This document shows, piece by piece, positions 10,001 to 18,200 of a stretch of DNA of 64,000 bases. Source of the stretch: Planctomycetota bacterium (GTDB taxonomy: Bacteria > Planctomycetota > UBA8742 > UBA2392). The stretch covers positions 17,816 through 81,815 of the forward strand of contig JADLAK010000095.1 of the NCBI GenBank assembly GCA_020848275.1, in the 5' to 3' direction. Position 1 is the first letter of the stretch, and each line of letters starts with the position of its first letter. Both the position numbers and the translations under genes were made by a program. The notes under the pieces were generated by a model. The model was not told the origin of the DNA, did not search any database, and was given only the letters and a program-made list of their open reading frames with translations.

Positions 10001-10730
10001 TCGTAGCGCCGGGATACTCCGCGCCCGCACAACCCGGCTGGCCGATCTGCGTCGTGGTAATGACCAAGGGCTCCAGCACCGCCATGTGAAATTCGCGGTG
10101 GTCGCTGTAATTCTGCGCATCCGCCACCCCCACCGTGAACCGATAATCACCCGGCACGCTGCAGGTGCCGCTGATGAGCGTTTGCGGCGTGCCTGCGGTG
10201 GCAAGGGTCAAGCCGGGGGGCAGGCTGCCGGACAGCAGGCTCCAGGCGTAACCCTGGCCGCAGCCGTTGACAGCGCGGATAAACTGGGCGTAAGGCTGGT
10301 TGCAGTCGGCGGCCATCACCGACGGCGTTGTGATGCGCAGCGCCGTGGCAATCACGTGCAAGCGGAGATTGATCGAGTCGGTCTCCCCGCGACGGTCGCT
10401 AACTGTAAGCGTGAAAGGGAAATCACCGGCCTCGGCCGGCACGCCGAAAATCGCGGTTTTCGGGTTGCCGACCGCGTTGATGTTCATGCCGATGGGCAGC
10501 ACGCCCGCGGTGAGGCGCCAATCCTTTGCGCCCACGCCGCCGGAGACCTCGATGAAAAAACTGTAGTTGTCGCCGACCCGGGTGTCGGGCAGCGTAACCT
10601 TGGCGATGTGGATGCGGTTGAGGGTGCCTGAAGCGGTAATGCCCTCGCTGCCGTCGCAACCAGCCAGGGCGGCAAGGGCAAGCAACAGGACGCCAAGCGT
10701 CAGCCGACAGTTGACCGCCCCGCGAAACAT
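7086..10730 (-). CDS. Giant NHL-repeat lipoprotein with about five Ig-like (He_PIG) domains
   Basis: 1214 residues. The signal peptide ends in lipobox LAGC (about residue 25). Five He_PIG-like modules span about residues 40-490, each ending in a G.P...G.Y.F...V.D pattern. From about residue 495 (GDIITYGGGGNYGDG) there are roughly eleven NHL repeats, often introduced by AGTG...GDGGPA. Strong conservation between adjacent repeats suggests recent internal duplication, and the copy number exceeds one six-bladed propeller, so two propellers may form. It lies 64 bases upstream (in transcription order) of the smaller paralogue and 106 bases downstream of the larger one. Function unknown; extracellular recognition is an inference. 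Confidence 0.85.
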   Translation of the reverse strand: MFRGAVNCRLTLGVLLLALAALAGCDGSEGITASGTLNRIHIAKVTLPDTRVGDNYSFFIEVSGGVGAKDWRLTAGVLPIGMNINAVGNPKTAIFGVPAEAGDFPFTLTVSDRRGETDSINLRLHVIATALRITTPSVMAADCNQPYAQFIRAVNGCGQGYAWSLLSGSLPPGLTLATAGTPQTLISGTCSVPGDYRFTVGVADAQNYSDHREFHMAVLEPLVITTTQIGQPGCAGAEYPGATMEAVGGTGPGTYLWSLVSPASTFPPGLVLHPDGSIGGTPTVDGPYLFAVRARDGHSIQANANISMTIMPAVVVTPAVLIEGTLNTPYSAQFAATGGDGSAFTFEIVGLVPTGMSMSSAGVFAGSPVTQGVSVFTVKATSGVASFGFVNATFTVAGVLQITTASLPDAAETLTYMAPVQVTGGSGPFSWEVSGNFPAEFQFVANGNPGSAVYGQPVVRGVYTFTMTVTDGMAREDSRQFSLTIDVAPGDIITYGGGGNYGDGHPGSDAIARAPGGIIFDANGNLYFSEASGHRVRRIDAVTGLASTVAGTSVAGYSGDNGPGGEAQLSSPRGVAVNAAGSILYIADTGNYRVRAVDLSSGIITTVAGTGVYGNGGDGGPAAAAQFRQPRDLAVDAGGSIYILDAADNRVRRVIAGDIEAYAGTGAFDHTGDGGPAVAATLAAPEGICLDAAGSLYIACAGSFTLRKVTSSGTITTIAGQAWIQDFAGEGVPANQARLVWPRDVAVDAAGNVFFTDYDLSFVDPVSGNPKPGPFVVRRISGATGFIDAYAGVPWVAGSSGDGGFALNALFRTPAQLAVDPANNLFVCDENSHRIRRIGAVNNAISTYVGTGSATYRGDNGAADEAMLRAPSAMVFDAQGNMYCCDRANHRVRRIDAATKIMTTIAGTGTQASTGDGGPATQASLNLPTSLALDSAGNLFIAEYGTSQPYSGHCIRRINMATGIIYRYAGAATAITQNGDNGDALLANISYPGSICFDSQDNLYIACPQHHTVRKVTPFGTVTTFAGQAYYLSYQWFDGNDGPAVNAHLHYPWCVSVDAQDNVYICDTGNSCVRKVSATTGYISHYAGLWTTGYPVNDSGPDGLGVSATALSAPTSLVFDSQGRAYITDGAAGVVRRASTQGIVMTIAGQAWAYQSTAFDHGDGAPATNARFTAMGALSGVSGLRAIAVRGFDVYVADANTTPSSDRIRRIVKP

Positions 10731-10789
10731 CGCACATCTCCCGCCATGAGTGGTGCGCGCTGCAGTGGTTTACATTTATACCTTAATCA

Positions 10790-10820
10790 CAGAGGGCCCG
10801 GCCATAGGCCGGGCCCTCTG
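10790..10820 (-). terminator. Hairpin between two NHL lipoprotein genes
   Basis: A perfect 14-bp stem (10790-10803 with 10807-10820) and a three-base loop sit 16 bases beyond the stop of the 1374-residue gene. There is no clear T-run on the minus strand after it, so it may be an attenuating or mRNA-stabilising hairpin rather than a full terminator. Confidence 0.55.
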
Positions 10821-10836
10821 CCAGAAATGATCCAGC

Positions 10837-13800
10837 CTACGGCTTGACCACGCGCCGGATTCGCTGGTTGTTGGTATCCATCACCCACAGGCTGCCACCG
10901 TCGGGCGTGATGAACGCCGCCGTCGGGTAACTGACCTGTGCCGATGTCGCCTGGCCGCCATCCTGCGCCAGCGAGTAGCCCTGCGAGCCGGTGCCGGCGA
11001 TGGTGCTGACAATCTGCGTCGAGGCCGTCACCTTGCGCAAGCGGTGGTTGGCGGAGTCGGCAATGAAGGCATTGCCGAAGGAGTCGACCGAAATGCCCTG
11101 GGGGCAGTTGAATATGGCCGAAGTCTGACTTGCGGGAACGTTGTCAGTGAAGCCGCCACCAGTAGTGTTGGGGTGCCCCGCGAAGTGCTCAATGATGTTG
11201 TTGATCAGGCCCACTTTGCGGACGCGCTGCGCCTGCCAGTCGCAAATGTAGAGGTAGTTGGCGTCGGTGCACATGCCCATGATGTAGTAGATCGTAGCCG
11301 ATGCCGCCGAACTGTTGTCGCCGGCGTTGCCGGTGTTGCCGGTGCTGTTGACAAAGGTGTTGATGGTGCCCGAGAACATGTCCACTTGGCGCACGCGATA
11401 GTGGTTGATGCCGCTGACGGCGCCATAACAGCCAATGTAGAGGCGGTTGTACTGGTCAAACGTGATGCTCTGCGGGCCGCCGATCTCGGCCAGCGTCGCC
11501 GGCGCGCCGTCGCCCGGGTTGGCATAGGGTTGAATGATGTTCACGTTGCCTGCGACCGTCGTCATCTGGCCGCCGGGGGCGAGGTCCACGCGGCGGACCG
11601 AGCGGTTGATGTAATCGGCGATGTAAATTGCCGTGGCCGACTGGTCGCCGGCCTCTTCCTCGGGATTATTGAACCAGAGCGCCACGTCACAGGGCGCGTT
11701 GAGGCAACTGCTCAGCGGCACCGCCGGCATCGACGCGGGGTTGCCAAAGATGCCGTTGCCCGCAACGTTAAGCAGCGCATTGGTCGTCGGGTTGTAGCGC
11801 AGGACACGGTGGTTGCCGCAATCGGCGATGAAAATGTTGCCCGCCTTGTCCTGGATCACCTTCATCTGGATACGGTTGTGGCCCGACAGGCCGTAAGAGT
11901 TCGTCCATACACCCGGCAAGGTCTGTGGTTGGGACCCCGTCAGGGTGTGATTCGAGCCGTTGCCGCCCATGAATGTCGAGTTGTTGTGGAAGGGATACAG
12001 CAACCGGCCACGGCCCCAGCCCGCAACGCGCTCAAGCAGGTCGTTGGGAGCAGCCGCCAGCCTGAGACGCCGCGCGGCGTGATAGGCAAAGTTGTTGTAC
12101 ATGGTCGGCGAACTCGCGTCCGGGCATTGTGTGAAATACAGGAATGTGGCGTTGCTGGCGTTCTTATAGAACACCATCGCCGTCGGGTCCGAGATCGTCG
12201 CCAGCGCGTTCTGCGACGCCGACAAGTCATCGCCCGCTATGCCGCGCACAGCGGCGCCGCCGGGGCCTGACCCGCTAACGGCTCCGACCATGTTCACGAT
12301 GCGACCGTCAGACGCCTTCACCTTGCGGATGCGGTAGGCGTAGGTGTCGGCGATATAGAAGTCGCCGGTCACGTAGTCGATGGCCACGTCGCGCGGCGCG
12401 AACAGCGTCGCAGACAACGCAGGCTGGTTTTCGTGCGCGGGGTTGTAGCCGCTGGTGCCGCTTCCGCCGATGGCGCCGTTGCCCGCGACGCGCGAGATGG
12501 TGTTGGTGAGAAGATTGACCCTGCGGATGTAGTTGTTGTTGGTGTCGGCGATCAACAGGTAGCTGCCGTCCGGGGCGACTGACACACCTTGGGGTCCCCA
12601 CAGGATGCCCGTCGAGGATGCCGGCGTAGCGCCGCCAACAACGTCATCCTGGAACGCGCCCGACCCCTGGTAGCCCGATACGAGGCTGCCGGCCACGGTC
12701 TTCATGTAGAACCAGCCCAGGCCGCCGTTGGCCGCAGGATCCCAGATCAACTTGCGAATGCGGTGATTGTTGGTGTCGGCAATGTAAACGTTGCCTGCAT
12801 TGTCGACCGCCAGTCCGCGAGGGCTGTTCAGGTAACGGGTGGTCGCGTTGGCCGTATCCAGCTCACCGTTGTAACTTGAGTTGGAGCCGACACCGCCCAC
12901 GTGCGTGATGACGCCCGTGCTGAAGGTAATGCGGCGAATCTTGCCCTGCGCCCTTTCCGAGAAGTAGAGACAGGGCGCCCCGGGGTGTGCGGGGTCATTG
13001 TCAACCGCAAGGCCCGTCGGCGTGTTGCAGGTCGCCGACACCGCCTGGCCGCCGTCACCCGTGGTGCTTGCTACGCCGGTGCCGCAGATGGTGCTGATAA
13101 TGCCGCTGATGGCGTCCACCCGGCGAATACGGTGATCGTTGGTGTCTGCGATGTAGACGTTGCCCGCGCTGTCGACTGCAATGCCCTCAGGCGACCAGAG
13201 AGCCGCGCCGTTGAGGTGCTGGTTGATGATGGTTCCTGCCGCGACAAGGCCGTCGCCTTTTGGATCAAGCACGGTTTGTATTGTGCCCGCCGGGTAATCC
13301 ACGACGCCGTCGTAAGTCTCCTCGTCGAAACGCCCGCCGTTATCGGTCACGCGGATGGTGAAGTTGTAGGGACCGCGGTTGATCGGCGTACCTTGGATAT
13401 TGGTGCTGGGAGTGCCCGAGCCGACAATCAGCAGCGGCGTGGGCAACGCACCGGCACTAATCTGCCAGGTATAGCCTCCGGATCCACCCGTGGCGGAAAT
13501 CAACTGGAAGAACGTCGTGTTCTGGTTCATGGGCAACATCTTGGCGGTCGTGATGTTCAATGTGCCGACAACCACAAACGTCACCTGCACAACTCCCTTG
13601 AAGACCTGAAGCGGATAGGAAATTGCGGGAAGCTGCTGGAAACTGGTCGAGGCAACTACGTCAAAGATGTAGGTGCCGGCAATCGTCGGCGTGCCCGTAA
13701 GCTGGCCGTTGGCGGCAAGGGTGACGCCCGCAACCGGCGGGACGGCCTGCGCAAACGCATAGGTGAACGTCGAGCCCGGGGGACCGCCGGTGGCCGAGAA

Positions 13801-14961
13801 AGTCAGCGGCTGGGGGTTGACCGGCAGTGGCACACCGACGGTGCCTTCGGGCACCGCGCTAGGCGTTACGGCAATCGCCGGGTGAACGACAACTTCAAAC
13901 TGTGTCCCCGGCAGCGCGCCCTTGGTCGTGACGTTCGGCACCGGTGCATTGTTGTCGCTTACGGTAACGCTGAACTTGAAGTTGCCCGAGGTCGTAGGCG
14001 CACCCGTGAAGGTCGTGCTGTCGTCATCGGGAGCCGGCATGCCGCTGGCGTCAATCGTTACGCCCGGGATAGGCACAGACGGCGTCGTGCTCCAGGTGTA
14101 GCCGGATTCCGTGCCGCCCGAGGCCGTGATCACACTGTTCGGCAGGACGGGCGGAAGCGGCGGAACCTGGACCGGCGGCTGAGGCTGATTGCCATAGGGG
14201 TTGTTCATGCACCCGTCAGGCAGGCGGTAGTCCGTCGTAATCCTCAGTGGTGCGTTGACATGCAACTGGTATTGTTGCGACGCTGAGAAACCACCGGAGT
14301 CGATAACCTGCACGATGAACGTGAAGGTGAGGGGAAGCGTCCCCGTATCGGTGGGAATACCGCTGATTGTGGTCAGGTGCGAGCCGGGGGCGCTGGTCGG
14401 GTTGATGGTGAGTCCCGGGGGCAATTGGCCGCCGGCCTGGATGCTCCAGGTATAGCCCTGGCCGGTGCCGAGGTCGGCCTCGATCTCCACCGAATAATTC
14501 TTGTCCGCGTTGCCGTCCGGCAGCGGGTTGGGCGTGAGGATCGTGAGGGTCGCGGGCGCGATAGTCAGCGAGAATTGCGCCGAGGCCGACTCGCCGCGCG
14601 CATCCTGTACGCGGATGGTGATCAGGAACGTGCCGCTGATGATCGGCGTGCCTGAAAGCGTCGCGTTGGGCGTACCCACCGGCAACAACACCAGGCCAGT
14701 GGGCAGGTCGCCGACGATCACACTCCACACATATCCGCTTTCGGCGCCGCCAGACCCGTTGATGGTCGCCGAATAGGCGTCACCAACCTTGCCCGCGGGC
14801 AGCGACGAATTCGATATGCTGAGCAGCGCGACGTTGTTGAATCCCGCGACGCCTTCGCCGCCGTCGCAACCCCACATGCTCAACGAGGCCGCCGCAAAAA
14901 CCAGCGCCACGACAAACTTGCTCACAAGGCGCGCACTCGCGCCGAAGCGACACAGGCTCAT
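10837..14961 (-). CDS. Giant NHL-repeat lipoprotein with about five Ig-like domains
   Basis: 1374 residues, the first gene of the three-gene minus-strand set. The N-terminal signal ends in a lipobox-like MWGC (about residue 32). Five He_PIG-type modules cover about residues 45-575; the third is expanded by a proline-rich insert (QPQPPVQVPPLPPVLP). From about 580 there are many NHL repeats of the form NVYIADTNDHRIRRVD, several interrupted by long inserts of 20-60 residues. The gene ends in IRRVVKP, as its neighbour ends in IRRIVKP. A ribosome site (CGGAG) lies just upstream of the ATG. Role unknown; a surface propeller scaffold is the most that the fold suggests. Confidence 0.85.
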   Translation of the reverse strand: MSLCRFGASARLVSKFVVALVFAAASLSMWGCDGGEGVAGFNNVALLSISNSSLPAGKVGDAYSATINGSGGAESGYVWSVIVGDLPTGLVLLPVGTPNATLSGTPIISGTFLITIRVQDARGESASAQFSLTIAPATLTILTPNPLPDGNADKNYSVEIEADLGTGQGYTWSIQAGGQLPPGLTINPTSAPGSHLTTISGIPTDTGTLPLTFTFIVQVIDSGGFSASQQYQLHVNAPLRITTDYRLPDGCMNNPYGNQPQPPVQVPPLPPVLPNSVITASGGTESGYTWSTTPSVPIPGVTIDASGMPAPDDDSTTFTGAPTTSGNFKFSVTVSDNNAPVPNVTTKGALPGTQFEVVVHPAIAVTPSAVPEGTVGVPLPVNPQPLTFSATGGPPGSTFTYAFAQAVPPVAGVTLAANGQLTGTPTIAGTYIFDVVASTSFQQLPAISYPLQVFKGVVQVTFVVVGTLNITTAKMLPMNQNTTFFQLISATGGSGGYTWQISAGALPTPLLIVGSGTPSTNIQGTPINRGPYNFTIRVTDNGGRFDEETYDGVVDYPAGTIQTVLDPKGDGLVAAGTIINQHLNGAALWSPEGIAVDSAGNVYIADTNDHRIRRVDAISGIISTICGTGVASTTGDGGQAVSATCNTPTGLAVDNDPAHPGAPCLYFSERAQGKIRRITFSTGVITHVGGVGSNSSYNGELDTANATTRYLNSPRGLAVDNAGNVYIADTNNHRIRKLIWDPAANGGLGWFYMKTVAGSLVSGYQGSGAFQDDVVGGATPASSTGILWGPQGVSVAPDGSYLLIADTNNNYIRRVNLLTNTISRVAGNGAIGGSGTSGYNPAHENQPALSATLFAPRDVAIDYVTGDFYIADTYAYRIRKVKASDGRIVNMVGAVSGSGPGGAAVRGIAGDDLSASQNALATISDPTAMVFYKNASNATFLYFTQCPDASSPTMYNNFAYHAARRLRLAAAPNDLLERVAGWGRGRLLYPFHNNSTFMGGNGSNHTLTGSQPQTLPGVWTNSYGLSGHNRIQMKVIQDKAGNIFIADCGNHRVLRYNPTTNALLNVAGNGIFGNPASMPAVPLSSCLNAPCDVALWFNNPEEEAGDQSATAIYIADYINRSVRRVDLAPGGQMTTVAGNVNIIQPYANPGDGAPATLAEIGGPQSITFDQYNRLYIGCYGAVSGINHYRVRQVDMFSGTINTFVNSTGNTGNAGDNSSAASATIYYIMGMCTDANYLYICDWQAQRVRKVGLINNIIEHFAGHPNTTGGGFTDNVPASQTSAIFNCPQGISVDSFGNAFIADSANHRLRKVTASTQIVSTIAGTGSQGYSLAQDGGQATSAQVSYPTAAFITPDGGSLWVMDTNNQRIRRVVKP

Positions 14962-15289
14962 GATTCACTCCGAGGTATTAAAGGCCTCTCTCACCGCAAA
15001 CTGATTTTCGGTTTGGAGGACAGGCCGTTTGGCGGGATTCTACGCGCCCCTAATCATCCACCATGCATAATGCAAAGTAAAGTATAAAACCGCGTCCACG
15101 GTCCGAATCCTTACACCTTTATTCCTTGCGTTTTTCCAACCAAATCCGGCTGGTAAGTTAGTTGTCACTTAACTTTCCACCTCGCAGCGCGCTCCGCAGT
15201 AGCTTTTTCGCGCTATTATCCTTGGCCAATGCGCCCAATGGCAGCCCCTGTTATGATGCGCGCCCCGGCGGCGCTCCCTGGTCCATGAT
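14962..15289. other. Divergent intergenic region
   Basis: 328 bases between the minus-strand NHL genes and the plus-strand TMTC-like gene, so it must hold promoters for both. It is locally more AT-rich, with TATACT on the minus strand near 15080-15085, a plausible -10 for the NHL genes, but no convincing -35 pair was found. No gene, palindrome array or RNA was recognised. Confidence 0.5.
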
Positions 15290-18200
15290 GTGAACGCTTC
15301 AGGCTCGACTTCAATCAGCGACGCACCCTTCAACGCGCCCCCCGCGCGCAAGCAGCCTCGTTGGCTCGGGCCTCTGATGGCGCTGCTCATCATCTTCGCC
15401 GGCGGCGTCGCTTACTGGGAGGGCATGCAGAACGGCATCACCAACTGGGATGACAACTGGCTGATCACCGAAAACCGCTACATCCGCGAAATTTCGGTCG
15501 CCAACGTCGTGACGATACTAAATCCCTTTGCGCCGCAGGAAGTGCGCGAGGAACTCGGTAACGAATACCTGCCGGTGCGCGACCTTTCTTATGCCATCAA
15601 CTACGCGCGCGACGGCCTCAACCCGACCGGCTACCACTCGACCAACTTGATCCTCCATTTGTGGTCGGCATTGCTGGTAATGCTGCTGTGCGCGCGCCTG
15701 ACCGGCAGGCGCGCGCTGGGTTTTGTCGCAGGATTGCTCTTTGCCGTGCACCCGGCGCACGTCGAGGCCGTAAGCTGGCTGTCCTCGCGCAAGGACATGC
15801 TCGCGACTTTCTTTTCGCTGCTGTCCATCAACCTCTACATGGTCGCGCGCCGGCCACGCACTGACGTCACGGTTGCAAGCCAGTCCTTCGTCGCGCGCAT
15901 GCAGCACAGCGTGCGGCTGGCCTACATCCTTGCGGTGCTGTGCTTCGCTCTGGCGCTGCTTTCGAAGATGCACGCCGTGGTGGTTGCGGCGCTGATCCCG
16001 CTGATTGAAATCTTTTTCGCCCGCCGCATGAGCACATCAAGTGTCGGCAAACGCATCGTGGCCATGGTCCCGTTCTGGGTGTTGGCCGTCGCGTTTACGC
16101 TGCTGGCCATGAAGATCGGCACCGGCCTGATGCGCGAGCCTTACGGCGGCAACATCGCGTCTTCCTTTATGACCGCGCTGGCGGGCCTCAACCGCGATTT
16201 CACGGTACTGGCGTTTGGCACGCCGCTGCAGGCCGCCGTCGACGTCGAGCTACAAACTTCGCCGTCGCCGCCAGTGCTGGGCGGCGCATTGGCGCTGTTC
16301 GTCCTGCTTGCGCTGGGCGTCGTGGGCTTCGTGCGCCGCAGTAAGGGCGACGCGATCTGGCCGATGCTTGGCTTCTGCGCGCTGGCGTTTCTGGCCGCGC
16401 TTGCGCCCGTGAGCAACTTCATGGTGCAGATCGGGACGGTGTTCGCCGAACGCTACCTTTACCTGCCGAGCTTCGCGGTCTGCCTCGCGGCTGCCGCCAT
16501 CGGCTTGCGGCTGTGGGACGGCGTCGAAAAATACCCCGCCGCGGGCCCGGCGGTGCGCGGGGGCCTTGTCGTCGCGCTGGCGGCCATCACGGTCGTGTAC
16601 GCTTACTTCGCGCGCGCGCAGGTGGTGGTGTGGCGCGACAGCACCACGCTGTGGCAGGACGTGTTAAAGAAGGACCCGGCCAACCATATCGCGCGCTTCA
16701 ACCTCGCACGCGAGATGCAGGAACAGGCGCTGGCCGAGTTCGACCCGATGGCGCGCGAAAAACTTTTCAGCGGCGCCTACGATCATTTGCAGCAGGCCCT
16801 GCAATTCCGCGCATTCAACGCAGAGCGCACCTACCGGTATGACGCCGCACGCATTTACGGCGCGCTGGCGCTGCTTGAAATCCGCCGCGACAACGCCAAC
16901 GAAGCGATGGCGCTGCTGGAGCATGGCGCGCGGGAAATCGACCAGCCCTGGCGGCCTGAACGCGGCCGGCGCGATGTCGAAGCCGCGCTGGCGAGCTATC
17001 GCGGCCTGGCGCTTTCGGCGCTCAAGCGCCACGACGAGGCGCTTGCGGCGTTTCGCGAATGCCTGGAGAAATCCAACCGCTACAGCGGCGCGCGCCTGAA
17101 CCTGGCAATGGAGCTCACGCGCGGCACGGGCGCCGACCGCTTTGAAAAAGCCGGCGCCGAACTCGACTTCTACGAGCGGGAACGCGGCCGCGATGTGCTG
17201 AGCATCGAGGCGCGCGCACGCATCGCCTATGAGGAATTCGACTTCAAACTTGCGCAATCGGGCAAAGCCGGCGGCAAGGAAATCCCCGCCGACCTGCTGC
17301 CCTTGATTGAAAAGTCCCGCACGCTGTACCGCGAATTCATCGCGCGCCTGGAAACAGAGCACGCCCGGCCCGCGACGATCGCGGCGGCGCTGATCGAGGC
17401 CGCCAACGCGCAGGCGCGCGGCGTTGCGGGTGATGCGACGGCGGAAAAGTACTTCCGCCGCGCGCTTGAACTTGACCCGTCAAGGCCCGGCACCCGCTAC
17501 ATGCTTGCCAGCCTGCTGTCCGAGCGCGACGGTCGCGAAAGTGTCGAGGCCACGAAGCTGATCAACGATGAACTCAAGCTGCACCCGGACTACGGCCCCG
17601 CCAGATCGTTCCGCGCCATCGGCCTGTTGCAGGCGGGTTTGAATGAGGAGGCGGGCCTCAAGCAGCGCTGGTCGAAAGACTACGAACTCGCCAACCCCGG
17701 CGACGCCAACCCGACCTGGACCGCGCTGGTCAAGGCGTTCTGGAGCCGAGAAAACTTCCGCGCGGGCCTGCGCCGCGTGTACGCCATCTTCAAGGAAGCC
17801 GCGGACCTCGACCCGAAGATCGAGGCCGGCGCGGGCGCCGACGTCGTCAAGCTGCCGGGCTTGATCGGCAAGGTCGCCTACGAGACCGGCCTGGGCCTCT
17901 GGACCTTTGGCGACAAGGAAGGCCGCACCATGGCCGAGGAGCTGCTGCGCATCAGCTTCAACCTCGAACCCGTCGACGGCCCGATCAGCGACTTCCTCAC
18001 CGTGATCTACCTCGAGCTCGCTGAAAAGGCCGTGCGCGAAAACGACCGCGAGGAACTCCAGAAGCTGATGAAGAACATGCTGCTCTTGTCGGAGACCGCA
18101 CGCAAAGTCATGGGCCGCCGCATCTACAATACCGGCAACTCGATTTCTCAGGGCATGGAGCTTCGTGATCCCGCCACCAACGAAGTCCGCCCGCTTACCG

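Noticed and set aside
12901..14286. Plus-strand open frame (about 461 codons) opposite the largest NHL gene
   Set aside because: Antisense to repeated NHL and He_PIG domains; the translation has no signal and no domains.
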